Source: Entophlyctis helioformis (taxonomy: Eukaryota; Chytridiomycota; Chytridiomycetes; Chytridiales; Chytriomycetaceae). Taken from it: a DNA stretch of 40,395 bases. Positions within the stretch are counted from its first letter, which is position 1, and each line of letters opens with the position of its first letter. Made by a program: the position numbers and the translations under genes. Below the pieces are notes generated by a model. That model made no database searches and was not told the origin of the DNA. It was given only the letters and a program-made list of their open reading frames with translations. Below are positions 23,715 through 34,623 of the stretch, piece by piece. The stretch covers positions 1 to 40,395 of the forward strand of contig JAHLKH010000214.1 in NCBI GenBank assembly GCA_025526915.1. The letters are read 5' to 3'.

Positions 23715-24771
23715 CTACTTGGAGCCGCCCTCCGTCGCATCAGATGCTCCCTGCAGAGGCTGCTGCTGCTGTTGGACTTGCCCTTGTCTGATGTCGGGCA
23801 CGGCGGGAAACAGCACAGGCGGCTGCTCGTCGCTTACTGCAGAGCCACCACCTTGCGCTGCTGCTGCTGCTGCTGCTGCTCGTTCCTCTTCGGCTCGCTG
23901 CTGCGCTTGCATCTTGCGGATCCTCTCCTCCAGCTTGCCGTCAATCATGCCAATGACCGGGTGGACGAAGCCGTCCTCGTGCATCTGCTGCCGCCAGTTG
24001 TTCACGTTGCCAGCCATTCTGGAAAGTCGCTTCGTTGTGTTGGTGGAGAGCTTTGGTCTGCGAATCATGCCAGTGCACAAGAGTCAGCAGGCTGCGTGGA
24101 CGGCGTTCACACATCGGCATGCGCCACCAACAAGGTTGTGGCCCGTTTGGTCGATGGGGAGGGTCCGATTCAGTGGAAGTGGCGGGAAGTGGTTGGATGT
24201 GATACTGGTCACGTGAAGAGACACGTGACTTGGTGCAATGCGTTGAGGCCTGCAAGATGCACTCGTAGCGTCGCAGGTTGGTGCGGTTCTTGTCTGGGAT
24301 CCGCTGCTTGCACTGCGGGCACATCTGGCTGGTCAGGTTCTCATTGCAGCGGTAGATCTGTGGAGTGTGGGTGCATGATCATGTGTCAGTTGGTGCACAG
24401 ATGGATGGATGGATGGATGGACAGCGTGGCATCAGACGCACATAGGCATATCCAGACGACCGCAGATGCCTGATGAGAAACTTCTCAAACACAGCGTGCC
24501 GGCCACCTTGGCCTGTAAAGTCGATGCCAAATGCCCACACAACAGGAATGTCCTTCTCTGTTGGCTTGTCACAGCAGCCTTGAGATGCAGCAGATGCGCG
24601 CTCTCCAGTCTTTGATCCTGCCAGCCGCATGATGCCCTCAAGAGCGTTTCCGCGAATAGACGTGCTGTTGCTGCGCATGGTGAACCGCTTGTCCTTGACC
24701 TTCTGTGGAATGCCATGCCATCCGGTGCGTTACTTACTCCTTACAGACGCCGGACTGTTGTATACTCGCAT
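23715..24771 (-). CDS. Fanzor/TnpB-like (OrfB) C-terminal protein, probably a 5'-truncated remnant
   Basis: Proposed exons: 24771-24745, 24702-24442, 24357-24263 and 24057-23715, all phase-consistent, about 241 aa. The second exon reads IPVVWAFGIDFTGQGGRHAV ... [13 protein letters not shown]. The third continues IYRCNENLTSQMCPQC. A glutamate just before a TSxxCxxC zinc knuckle, after a short helix following a G-D-F motif, is the layout of the RuvC-II/zinc-finger part of Fanzor and TnpB nucleases. The last RuvC Asp block (normally RD..A..N) is not clear; KRLSRMAGNVNNW is the nearest match and lacks the Asp. The first RuvC Asp and the N-terminal guide-RNA-binding half are absent, as the MTAP gene starts only ~300 bp upstream. 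A Gln/Ala/Glu-rich coiled tail closes the protein. The family is inferred; a dead, domesticated or mispredicted gene is possible. An intron here holds a GGAT repeat, and part of this gene recurs at 28577-28766. Confidence 0.45.
24358..24441 (-). other. Intron with GGAT microsatellite in the Fanzor-like gene
   Basis: 84 nt, beginning GTGCGTCTG and ending CCACAG on the minus strand, with four to five GGAT units. This intron and the end of the exon before it are duplicated at 28577-28766. Confidence 0.65.
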
Positions 24772-25076
24772 GATTTCGGCTGCTGCTTTCCCACAAAGTT
24801 GATCTTCAAGGTGAGCGACGAGCGGCCAGTCCAGTGCAATGCCACTGTGCACGCCGGCCAGACAGACGGAACAGACAGACGGGACAGACGGGACAGAGCA
24901 CACTGCCGCTCTCCTATCGTCAGGCGGGCCATACACGCACGCACGCACGCACACATACTCTCTGTCTCTCGCCTGCAGCAGCAGCAGCAGCAGCGGCATG
25001 AAGTGGCCGATGACGTAATACTGACAAACTTGCTGTGCGCTCAACTGCCAACCGCCATGCCCTGCAACCGGCAGCC

Positions 25077-26009
25077 ATGTCTGCCCACAACACCGCTGTC
25101 CCGCTCCTCACGTCCATCACCGGTGTCGACATTGGTGTCATTGGCGGCTCCGGTCTCTACCAGCTCGACGGCCTCCGTGTGATTGGCGAGATCAACCCAG
25201 AGACACCTTGGGGCTTCCCGTCGGACCACATTGTCATCTGCGAGTCGCCCTCGGGCACCAAGATCGCCTTCCTCGCCCGCCACGGCCGCGGCCACTACCT
25301 CACGCCCACCGAAGTTCCGGGCCAGGCCAACATTGCGGCGCTCAAGCACATTGGCGTCAAGGTCATCATCGCCTTTTCGGCCGTCGGCTCGCTGCGCCAG
25401 GAGATCCCGCCGCGCGACTTCGTGATCCCCAGCCAGATCATCGACCGCACCAAGGGCATCCGTGCGTCGACGTACTTTGGTAACGGCGTTGTCGGCCACG
25501 TGTCGTTTGGCGACCCCTTCTCGGCCGACATTGGCGAGATCCTGTACTCGGTGCGCGACGCCGTCGTCGGCAACCACACGGTGCACAAGGACAAGACGCT
25601 CGTGTGCATGGAGGGACCCGCGTTCTCGACGCGTGCCGAGTCGCACATGTACCGCGTGTGGGGTGGCGACGTCATCAACATGTCCGTCCTGCCCGAGGCA
25701 AAGCTGGCTCGCGAGGCCGAGATTGCGTACCAGATGGTGTGCATGGCCACGGACTACGACTGCTGGAAGGTCGAGGAGGAGGCCGTGACGGTCGAGACGG
25801 TCATTGGCAACCTGAACGCCAACGCCGACAATGCGCGCCGCCTGCTGCTGGCTGCCATCCCAGTGCTCGAGGCCAAGCTTGCTGCCAACGCCGTCAAGAG
25901 CGTCAACGACCTCAAGAACTCGGTCGCGTTCTCGGTCATGACTGCTCCCCACAAGCGTAACCCCGAGCAGATCAAGAAGATGCAGTACATCCTCCCTGCC
26001 ATGCAGTAG
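25077..26009 (+). CDS. MEU1: 5'-methylthioadenosine phosphorylase (MTAP)
   Basis: It phosphorolyses 5'-methylthioadenosine to adenine and 5-methylthioribose-1-phosphate in the methionine salvage pathway, in the cytosol. Single exon, 310 aa from the ATG at 25077; an upstream in-frame ATG at 25035 would add 14 residues. Seen: phosphate loop VIGGSGLYQL, FLARHGRGHYLTPTEVPGQA, SAVGSLRQEIPPRDFVIPSQ, DRTKGIRASTYF, CMEGPAFSTRAES, GGDVINMSVLPEAKLAREA and ATDYDCWK. These are the PNP/MTAP family-2 signatures, and Asp-Tyr-Asp at the base site favours the adenine-specific MTAP over PNP. Length matches the family. It is divergent from the Fanzor-like gene. Confidence 0.95.
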   Translation: MSAHNTAVPLLTSITGVDIGVIGGSGLYQLDGLRVIGEINPETPWGFPSDHIVICESPSGTKIAFLARHGRGHYLTPTEVPGQANIAALKHIGVKVIIAFSAVGSLRQEIPPRDFVIPSQIIDRTKGIRASTYFGNGVVGHVSFGDPFSADIGEILYSVRDAVVGNHTVHKDKTLVCMEGPAFSTRAESHMYRVWGGDVINMSVLPEAKLAREAEIAYQMVCMATDYDCWKVEEEAVTVETVIGNLNANADNARRLLLAAIPVLEAKLAANAVKSVNDLKNSVAFSVMTAPHKRNPEQIKKMQYILPAMQ

Positions 26010-26301
26010 GCGAGTTTGATGTCTCGTTTGTGATTCCAATGCCAGCCATGTGTCAGCCATGACGGCGTGAATGAACTGTTATATCAATAACCTTTCTTGC
26101 CATGGCACTTTCAAAGAGCCACCACACTGTCATGTTGTGCACGCTCCATGTCTTGCTCTATTTCGCGATAGTGAGCACCGCCAGAATCTCGGTTTGTTCC
26201 ATGTTGTGGATGCTGAAAGGATGTATTGTGATGTCATGAGAGTATGGTGTGGCAATAAAACAGTGTACAGACGACGCGGATGGCTGTCTTGATATGGCAG
26301 G
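26010..26301. other. Convergent 3' flank of MTAP and the antiporter
   Basis: No gene was seen. An AATAAA lies on the plus strand at 26254-26259, far (245 nt) from the MTAP stop but possibly its poly(A) signal. The stretch is less GC-rich than its surroundings. Confidence 0.4.
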
Positions 26302-28266
26302 TTATCTGGCAGCATCCATTGGGACAGCCACGGCATGAATCTCGTCCGCATTGGCCTGAAGGTTGCTGCCGGTGGACGCGCCAGAAGGGACCGTCGACGC
26401 CTCTGACCCAGCACGCTCGAGCGTGCCTTGGCCGCCACTGCTGCCACTCCCGGTGACAGCCGATGCATTGACGTCGCCAGCGACAAAGGTGGGGTGCTCG
26501 GCAAGCACGACACCCTCCTCGACATTCTTTGCGTCCTCGTTGGCCTCGGCATGATGCTTCTGCGCGTCGTGCTGCATCATGTTGATGGCAGTAATGGCCT
26601 CCATGGAGCCCTTGAGCTTCTTGCGGAGATCGTGGCGCGTGAGCGAGAACTCAAACAGCGGGACCGAGCTGCCATGGAGCACAATGGAGCTGAGCACGAC
26701 GAAAAAGACGATGGGCACAAGGGGCATCGGGTCGATTTCGAGGTACACAATCGCAATCATCGAGTAGAAGATGGCGCCGGCACCAACGGGGCCGAACCAG
26801 CCGCAGAAAAAGGCCTCCTTGTTGTTGTGGAGCGCCGGGATAAACTTTTGGAGTGCCATCACGGCGGGCAGGCGGCGGAGAACGAGCATCCACACGGCCA
26901 GCACGATCATGCGCCAGAACGGGATGCCTTCCATGCTGACAAAGTCGCGCCACGGCATGAGGGTGGCGACAAACACAAAGTAGGCGAGGTTGATGAGCGA
27001 GTCAATGACCTCCTGGATTTGCGACTCCTCGACCTTCTCGTTGAACCACTGGTCCCATGAGATGACGGTGCCGACGACAAAGCAGCCAAAGACGTCGTCC
27101 ACGCCCATGAGCGACATGAGACCCATCGAGAAGAGAGCAATCGCAATGAAGAAGCCCAGGATGGACTCCTTGTCGATCCAGTTGTTTTTTGCAGCCACTT
27201 TCAGTGCGTGGCAGGACGACAGGCCAATGATGATACCGATGACAGCCGCGAGGATGATCTGGTAGAGCATGACGTTGACGAGCCACCAGCCGATCGCCTC
27301 GCCCGTGTTGGACAGACGGAACAAGTACAGCGGCAGGAACAGGAACGGCAGACCCAGACCGTCGTTGAGGGCACTGTGCGCGTCTGGATGTGAGTCACGA
27401 GCAACAGTCAAGAGAGGCAGCCAGTGATCGTGCCAGCAAGCGAGACAACGCACCTCTCGGCAGACAGCACCAGACGAACGTGGCTCGGAATGCGCTTCTC
27501 GGCAAAGGGACCCTTGACGATCGAGTTGCAGAGCACGGGGTCTGTGGGCGTGACACACGCGCCAACGACCAGCGAAACGTACCACGGCACACCGAGAATG
27601 AGCCAGATGCCGACGGCCGAGACGATCCACATGTAGACCATGACAGGACCCAGGAGCATCGCAAGCGACTTCCATTCGCGGGCGATGTAGTTGCCAGGCA
27701 GCGTGATGCCGGCCACAAGACACTGGACGGCAATGACGAAACGCGAGACCTCGAGCGTGACCGTGCCGACCTGGCCCGGGAACAGCTTGTCGGGATTGAA
27801 GATGTTGCCGGCGATGGGGCCAATGATGACACCAAAAATGGTGGCCACGAGGGCCTCGGACATGTACAGCTTGTCCTTGATGACGTGCGAGACCAAGCTG
27901 AAGCACACAATCAGAGCGCCTGCACAGCCGGCCGCCGATGGATGAATGGATGTGGGTCACCGCACGTTGGGTACACGGGGGCAAACGATTGGCTATCAGT
28001 TGCCCGCGATTTCAGACGAAAGGGCAAACAAGCCAGCAATCGATGGGGATGCAGCAGGGGATGGCATCGCACAAGACAGAGGGCAGGCATATGGACTGAG
28101 CGGACTGGCCAGCGAGCTGCTCACCAAGAAGGAAGTAGATAAGGTGGGTGGTGATGAGCGTGGGGCTTGACGGCACAAGCTCGTTCCAGTGGCTGCCTTT
28201 GTGAACCGAGAGGTCGGCGAACTTGGACGAAAACACGGACGCGAGCGATGTCACATTGCCGACCAT
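26302..28266 (-). CDS. Na+/H+ antiporter, fungal Nha1/Sod2 type (CPA1)
   Basis: It exchanges cytosolic Na+ (or K+) for H+ at the plasma membrane and supports salt tolerance and pH control. Three exons: 28266-28125, 27919-27454 and 27373-26302, with introns of about 205 and 80 nt in phase; 559 aa. Seen: an N-terminal first helix (THLIYFLLG joined to ALIVCFSLVSHVIKDKL), FGVIIGPIAGNIFNP, TPTDPVLCNSIVKG, the ion-site region LSAESALNDGLGLPFLFLP (Asn-Asp across the exon join), GVDDVFGCFVVGTVISWD, and GWFGPVGAGAIFYSMIAI. These are family hallmarks. The C-terminal cytosolic tail is about 130 aa, shorter than in yeast Nha1 and closer to Sod2. Subcellular site and ion preference are inferred. Confidence 0.92.
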
Positions 28267-28576
28267 TCTGAGAGGTTGTCTGCAAGAGAGGAGCGACAGG
28301 CTGTGCCGAGCGCAGTTGAGCGGCGGTAGCACTAGGATGGGCAGTCAACTGCCGGTTGTTGACAGCCTCCGTACCTGTTTGCTTGGTGTTGGATGTGCTG
28401 GAAACAGGCGCAATATATTCAACTCGAAGGATTTCCAACCTGAAGCAGATCTCATCACGCTTCAATAATGGTGCCTACAAGATGTGCTTGCATGGCTGGA
28501 TCGTCGCCGTCTTGCGTGTGCGTCAAGTAGAGCGGCCGCTGTCCAAAGAGCAGATGCCACAGCAGAGCATCTGCGT
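28267..28576. other. Upstream flank of the antiporter; nothing recognised
   Basis: No open frame of interest and no RNA gene. The antiporter promoter is presumably here; an AT-rich element (CAATATATTC) near 28411-28420 could act as a core promoter. Confidence 0.35.
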
Positions 28577-28766
28577 GTGTGATCGTGTCAGTTGGTGCAT
28601 GGATGGATGGGATGGATGGATATGGGATGGATGGATGGATGGATGGAATGGGATGGATGGATGGATGGGGATGGGGATGGATGGATGGACAGCGTGGCAT
28701 CAGACGCACATAGGCATATCCAGACGACCGCAGATGCCCGATGAGGAACGTCTCAAACACAGAGTC
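28577..28766 (-). pseudogene. Duplicated fragment of the Fanzor-like gene with expanded GGAT tract
   Basis: 28577-28600 and 28686-28766 match 24375-24494: the same intron flanks (GTCAGTTGGTGCA, then GACAGCGTGGCATCAGACGC) and the same exon end ([13 protein letters not shown]; here [13 protein letters not shown]). It is in the same orientation as the source gene. Between them the GGAT tract has grown from four or five units to about twenty, with interruptions. The copy ends abruptly where the ABCG fragment and right repeat arm begin. Confidence 0.85.
28603..28690. repeat. GGAT microsatellite
   Basis: An interrupted array of GGAT units with GGGAT variants, lying inside the duplicated intron. 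The source intron at about 24403-24421 has only a few units. Confidence 0.85.
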
Positions 28767-28767
28767 G

Positions 28768-28933
28768 GGGCAAGGCGTGCTACCCGGACGGCGCCGCCGT
28801 CATCTCGGCCTTCTCGTACGGCAACCCGGCCATGTGGTACTGCGTCATCATCAACGTCGGCATCGCGACCGCGTTCCTTGGTGCTGGCTACTTTCTGTTC
28901 AACCACATGAGCAGACCATTGCTCAAGCTCTAG
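28768..28933 (+). pseudogene. 3' fragment of the ABCG transporter gene
   Basis: Encodes the last 55 residues of the ABCG protein (from GKACYPDGAAVISAFSYGNP to MSRPLLKL). Compared with the full gene at 16238-18435, Glu is changed to Ala (GNPAMWY) and one A-to-T change turns the last Lys codon into TAG. It has no ATP-binding domain, promoter or start, so it is a dead copy made by the duplication. Confidence 0.9.
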
Positions 28934-29183
28934 TGATCCTCTCGCCTCGTTCACAATGAAGCAGCGACCGCTCTTCATCTCTGCTGTGTGTTTGGGGGTG
29001 CTGCAGCAGTGATGGGCTCGCCAGTGTGCATCGCGTTGCTGTCCAAACCAAATACATACTATCCGTACCCAACAGTCGGCTTTTCTTCTCCATGCTGATG
29101 CTGATGTGTTGTGCAGTGGGCAGATGCTTGAAAACATGGCACGCCAGTCATCTATCAATGAGCATCAGATGTATTGAGTGGCG

Positions 29184-32100
29184 CTATTGATCAACAGTCG
29201 ACTGTGTGCGGACAGAGGCGTTGGTGCCAACACGCTGGATGGGCACGCCCATTGGGTTGGCAGCAGCAGCAGCAGCAGCAGCTGTTGCAGCAGCCGCGTT
29301 TGAGCGAGACATGAACGGGTTGCGGTGGCCGTGTCGGCTGGCGCGTGCCTGGACTGCGCGCTCGCGGCGGATCTGGTTGCGGTCCATGAGCAGGCGCATC
29401 GACTGGTCCGCACGAGCAGCGCGAATGCTGCCAAAGAATGACGTGAACCGGACGGGAGGTGCAGATGCAGATGGAGCAGAGGCAGAAACAGCGGCCGGGT
29501 CAAGCGTTGCGCTCGAGTCGCCGGCAGTCACAGCAACCTTGGCATCGGCAATCTTGGCATCAGCGCGTGAATTGGCGTTTGCATCAACAGACGCGTCCGA
29601 GACACGCGGGACAGCCGGTGCGGCAGGTGCACTCTGGAACCACGACTCGGGAAGCGGAATGTCGGGCAGCAGCCGCAGCACAACACCGACAGGCAGCGAG
29701 CAGAAGCCGAGCGCGATGCAGAGACCCCAGTGCGCGGCAGACAGTCCGGCAGGGTCAGTCTTGAACACCACGCCGGCAAACTGGATCATGATCGTCTGCG
29801 ACACAACCATGATGGCCATGATGGCAATGAACAGCCGGTTGCTGAAAAAGTTGCGCACGACGTTGATGTCGTCGGTGATGGACCGGCTGCTCACGAGGTT
29901 GAACACCTGCAGGAACACAAACGTGTTGAAGATGATCGCGGCCGTCACTGCGTCGGCACCGGTGCGCTTGATCGAGTTGGTCGGGTCGTTTTCTGGCGCA
30001 CCGAACCACTTGCTGCCGTTGAAGAAGAGCGTGAGGATGACTGCGATCTGGAACAACGCCTGGCAAACAATCATCTTGACCATCTTGGGCGACACAATCG
30101 ACTGCGTGCGGCTGGCCGGCTTGCGGTCAAGCAGACCCGGGCCAGGCGGGTCCGTCGCAAGGGCGAGCGCAGCAAACGCGTTGATGATGAGGTTGATCCA
30201 GAGCAGCTGCACAGCCGAAAGCACAGACACCATGGTCTTGGGTCCGTTGGTCGTCGTGTACAGCGCCGTGACAATGGTGATGGCAACGGCAGCCACATTG
30301 ACCGTCAGCTGGAACTGCAGGAACTTGCGGATCGAGTCGTAGACGCAGCGGCCCCACACGACGGCCTTGACGAGCGACGCAAAGTTGTCGTCCATGAGCA
30401 CAATGTCGGACGCCTCCTTGGCAACCTCGGTGCCGGCAATGCCCATGGCAAAGCCGACATCCGCCGCAGTCAGTGCTGGCGCGTCGTTGGTGCCGTCGCC
30501 CGTGACCGCAACAGTCTCGCCCAGACGCTTGAGGTTGTTGACCAGGATCTGCTTGTCCAGCGGCGACGAGCGAGCAAGCACCTGGAGACGCGGGAGGATC
30601 TCGTCCATCTGGTCCTGCGTGAGCGTGCGGAAGTGCGGACCCTCCATGGCCAGACCGTCCGCTGACAGGATGCCACAGCCACGTGCAATGGCCTTGGCGG
30701 TCGCCAGGTTGTCGCCCGTGACCATGCGCACCACAATGCCGGCCTTTTGGCACGATGCGACAGCGTCAGGCACCTCTGGGCGGAGCGGGTCGAGAATGCC
30801 AACAAGGCCAACAAACACCAGGTGCGAGCCATCGGGAATCAGGTCTCTGTCGCCAGCATCGCCATCGGTCTTGTCCTCAATGTGCACATGGTGGTCGTGC
30901 GGGAGCGGGCGGATAGCAATGCCAATGGTGCGCAGCGCATTGTTGGCAAACGCGTCGATCGTCTTCTCGTTCTGAGCGCGCACCTCGGCCGTCATGGGTT
31001 GCACACGGCCGTTGGCGTCGATGTAGCGGTCGCAGATTCCCAGGATGATCTCAGACGCACCCTTGGCGCAGATCCAGTCCTTGGTCGTGGCCGACTCGGG
31101 CGACACCTCGTTGGCCTCCAGACCGAGCGACGACTCCAGCTCGCGGTCGATGGGGACGCGCACAATGCACGACATGCGCTTGCGCTCGGACGAGAACGGC
31201 TCAATGGCCGTGAGCTCAGACGCGTGGCGGTCGTTCTGGTAGTCGAACCCGAGCAGCCGCGTCATGTTGAGCACGGCAACCTCGGTCTTGGATCCGCGAA
31301 AGACCGACTCGCCGTCTGTGCCAATGGTCTCCTCGGCAGTCGAGTTGACGTTGAGCGTGAGGGCAATGAACGCAAGGAGACGCTCAGCAAGCGACTTGTC
31401 CTTGCTCGCAGACGACAGCGACGCGATGACGTTGTCCTTGAACGCGGCGGGAATGTCCTTGTGCTCAAAGGCCGTCTGGCAGATCACGCCCTGCACAACC
31501 GTCATCTGGTTCATGGTGAGCGTGCCCGTCTTGTCCGAGCAGATGGTCGTGGCATTGCCCATGGTCTCGCAGGCTGACAGGTGGCGCACGAGGTTGTTGT
31601 CCTTGAGCATCTTGACGGTCGCAGACGCAAGCGAGAGCGTGACAGCCAGCGGCAGGCCCTCGGGCACAACCATGACAACGATTGCGACTGCCAGAATGAA
31701 CACCGAGATGATGTCCTGCGAGATCTCAAACGAGTCGCGGGTCGACGGAGGCGTGACGACAAAGTACGTCGTGAGAAGGACGGCAACAATCGTGACAGCA
31801 CCGTAGATGGCAAACGTGGCGATCCCGTCGGCGATCTTGCCGAGCTTCTGCTGCAGAGGGGTTGCCTCTGCCTCGACGTCGAGGGCAGCCAGCGACCGGC
31901 CGTTGAGCGAGTTGACGCCCGTGGCAATCACGAGCATGCGGCCGACACCGTTGACGACCTTGGTGCCAGACAGCATGAACGGGTCCTTGACCAGGTCCTT
32001 TTCGATCGAGATGGGCTCGCCCGTCAGCGTGCTCTCGTCGGCCTGGACGCTGAATCCCTGCACGAGAACACCGTCGGCCGGGATCACGTCGCCAGTCTGC

Positions 32101-32993
32101 AGCAGGCAGATGTCGCCCGTGAGAATGTCCGACGTGGCGATCTGGACAGTCTCGCCGTTGCGCACGACGCGGAACTCGGACAGCGACTTTGCAAAGTCGG
32201 ACAGCGCGCGGAACTGCGACTGCTTGCGGATGTTGCTGACGGCATCGACAAGTACAACGACAAGGACTGCACAGCATGTGGGCCGTGGAGGGGCAAAGAG
32301 TCAGCTGCGAGCCTCGATGCGCCGCAATCGCATGCCAGCAGTGCATCGGCAAAGCAACGCACCTGCGACGATGATGGCAGCCGCATCAATGAGACCCAGA
32401 AAGTCTCGCTTCCCGGCTGGCGCAAACGCAGCCTTGTACACGCCAATGGCGATCTTGAAGGCCGCGGCAATGCAGAGCACGATGAGCGTCTTGTCGTTGA
32501 AGGCAATCCACAGAAACTCCCAGAACGACTTGAGCTCGGTCTCGGGCAGCGTGTTGTTGCCAAACGCAGCACGGCGGAAGTCCTGTCCGTCGTCTTGGCC
32601 AGCCTGCAAGCACCAAGCAGCAGCAGCAGCAGCAGCAGCACATTTTGCATCAGCACAAACCGCACAGAAGTTCCGGGTGTTGCGGATAAACAGGCGAGGC
32701 TTGCGTACCTTGTCGGTCTTGGCAACAGTCAGGCCGTGGACGAGGTCGGTCTTAAGCATCCTGGCAAGACCGTCGGCAAGGCCCATGTCGGCGTACAGCG
32801 CCGGGTTCTTGGGGTCGATGAGCTGCAGAAGCGTCTCTGGCTTGACGGCAAACGAGGCAGTGTCTGTATCCGTTGAAGGGCGGACGATGATCGTCTCCTT
32901 GCTGCTGTTGTTGTTGTTGTTGGTGTTGTTGGAGGAGGAGGCGGCAGTGGCGGCTTGGGCAGCCGCCAGGTCATTGTTATTGGCAGACGGCAT
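29184..32993 (-). CDS. PMC1: P-type Ca2+-ATPase (PMCA/Pmc1-like), right copy
   Basis: Same three-exon gene as in the left arm: 32993-32709, 32603-32363 and 32266-29184, about 1202 aa. All P-type motifs are intact (CSDKTGTLT, KGASEIIL, TGDGTNDAPAL). Differences are in low-constraint parts. Three residues are missing in the Ala/Ser-rich tail and a short Asp/Ala stretch is changed (VDANANSRAD against VDADADARAD). There is one Ala-to-Thr change in the N-terminus, and intron 1 is 3 nt longer from one extra GCA unit. Both copies look functional. Confidence 0.94.
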
Positions 32994-33561
32994 GCGAGAA
33001 GAAGGCGAGGATGGCGAGCGTGTGTGCGGGAATGGTGCCGGTAAGAGCTGGGGGGTTGGGCAGGCGTGAAGAGAGTGAGAGAAGTGGACAAGTGTGTGTG
33101 TGTGTGTGTGTGTGTGTCTGTGAGAGCAGGCGATGGGGATCGTTGCCTTTTTGACGGCGATGGGCGGAAATACCGACGGCCAAGCAGCGAGCGGCGTGGT
33201 GCTTGGCTGTGCGCAATCATGCCGTTGAAAGAGCATGCGTGCGAGATCGATTGGCGGCCAGTGGTTCCGCCCGCCGTGCTGGTTGGGCATCGACACAGTG
33301 ACTCGTGCGTCATGGCCAAGATGTGCTGCGTGCGATGAGTGCGGCTCGCGTTCAAGTGGCAGGCAGGCAGGCAGGCAGGCGACGCTTCTGTCTGGCAGGC
33401 AGATCGGGCAGGTGTCAGGACACGACCGGTTTATTGGGAGGCCAACTTGGAGGGCGGCAGGGATTGCAGAAAGAACAACGGTGGTGAGGATGAGGATGAT
33501 GAGGATGGTGCCTGGTGTCGACTGCTCGACTGCTCGACTGCTCGACTGCTCGATGGCTCGA
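32994..33561. other. ATPase leader and aquaporin 3' flank, right arm
   Basis: Counterpart of 11620-12174. The GT tract is longer (about 33092-33118), the CCTG tract is shorter (about 33359-33380), and an extra TCGAC-rich tandem unit lies near 33525-33560. The aquaporin poly(A) signal is at 33430-33435 on the minus strand. Confidence 0.5.
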
Positions 33562-34623
33562 CTACTCGGCCTTGCCGTCCTTGGAGACGTCGCCGGGCTG
33601 AGGACGCACAACGCCAAAGTAAAAGGCGCCGGCAGCAACCGCGCCGAGGCACGGGCCGACAATGTACACCCAGAAGCCGCCGTGGGGGCCGGGGATCGCA
33701 CAGCTGCCCCAACCCGACAGCGCCGCCACGATGCGCGGGCCGAGGTCGCGCGCAGGGTTCCAGCCGGCCTGCGAGATGGGGGCGAAGCAGGCAATGAGGG
33801 CCGCGACCGTGGCGCCAATGGCGGCCGGCACGGCGGCAGCAGGCACGGTCTTGTTGGTGCGGTCCGTGAGCGCAAAGATCACAAAGGCGAGGACGAACGT
33901 GCCAAAGGCCTCGACGCACAGCGCACGCAGCGGCGATGCCAGCGAGCCGCCCGCAGACAGCGGCGGGAAGACGCCCGGGTTGGGGAAGTACTCGCCAAAG
34001 ATCATGGCCGAGCGCACACAGTCGGGCTGCACACTGCGCTCGATGCCGTGCTGCGTCTCAAAGTGCGCAATGAACGGCCCCCAGATGCCCAGCAGCGTTG
34101 CACCGCCAAGGATCGCGCCAGCCATCTGGCCGGCCACGTATGCGGGCAGCTCGCTCCAGCCAAAGCCCGTGAACTCGCCGTACACGGCCATGGCCAGCGA
34201 CACGGCCGGGTTGAGGTGTGCGCCAGAGACGGACGCCGTGAGGTAGATGGCCATGGCGAGGCCGATGCCCCACACGACGGCGGCCTGCCACAGACCCTGC
34301 AGTGCACCCGTGAGCACGGCCGAGAACACCGAGCCGACGCCAAACAGGACAAGCAGGTACGTGCCGACGAGCTCGGCGACAAACTTGCGGGTGAGCACAC
34401 GCTGGGCACGCACGGCTGCGAGCTGGTGGGCAGATGCCGATGCAGACGACGACGACGACGACGACGATGTTGAAATGGACGTCACCGACTCGCTGGCGAT
34501 GAGCGTTTCCGACGACTCATAGACGGCCGACGTGACGGTCGTCTTGGTGGTGCGCACGGGGTCGCTGACGGCCGCCGACGACGTGCACCGCAGGACGGCT
34601 TCGGGCTCGGTGTCGATGCTCAT
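33562..34623 (-). CDS. Aquaglyceroporin (MIP family), right copy
   Basis: 353 aa, the same length and sequence as the left copy as far as could be compared, including the Ser run, both NPA motifs (SGAHLNPAV, GWNPARD) and six membrane helices. TATA box at 34738-34745. The strong conservation at protein level, beside length changes in flanking microsatellites, fits two functional copies or a young duplication. Confidence 0.95.
   Translation of the reverse strand: MSIDTEPEAVLRCTSSAAVSDPVRTTKTTVTSAVYESSETLIASESVTSISTSSSSSSSSASASAHQLAAVRAQRVLTRKFVAELVGTYLLVLFGVGSVFSAVLTGALQGLWQAAVVWGIGLAMAIYLTASVSGAHLNPAVSLAMAVYGEFTGFGWSELPAYVAGQMAGAILGGATLLGIWGPFIAHFETQHGIERSVQPDCVRSAMIFGEYFPNPGVFPPLSAGGSLASPLRALCVEAFGTFVLAFVIFALTDRTNKTVPAAAVPAAIGATVAALIACFAPISQAGWNPARDLGPRIVAALSGWGSCAIPGPHGGFWVYIVGPCLGAVAAGAFYFGVVRPQPGDVSKDGKAE

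Noticed and set aside
24940..24960. ACGC tandem tract as a binding-site cluster upstream of MTAP
   Set aside because: It is a simple low-complexity tract with no conserved core.
24730..25044. N-terminal exon for the Fanzor-like gene from the ATG at 25044
   Set aside because: The frame is Leu/Val/Cys-rich low-complexity text overlapping the MTAP leader and lacks family motifs; the short start at 24771 was preferred, with low certainty.
28603..28690. Regular repeats resembling a CRISPR array
   Set aside because: Units are 4-5 bases with no unique spacers; this is a microsatellite in an intron copy.
29206..30665. Long antisense open frames over the right ATPase copy
   Set aside because: They mirror the GC-rich third positions of the ATPase; the same shadows appear at the left copy and have no motifs.
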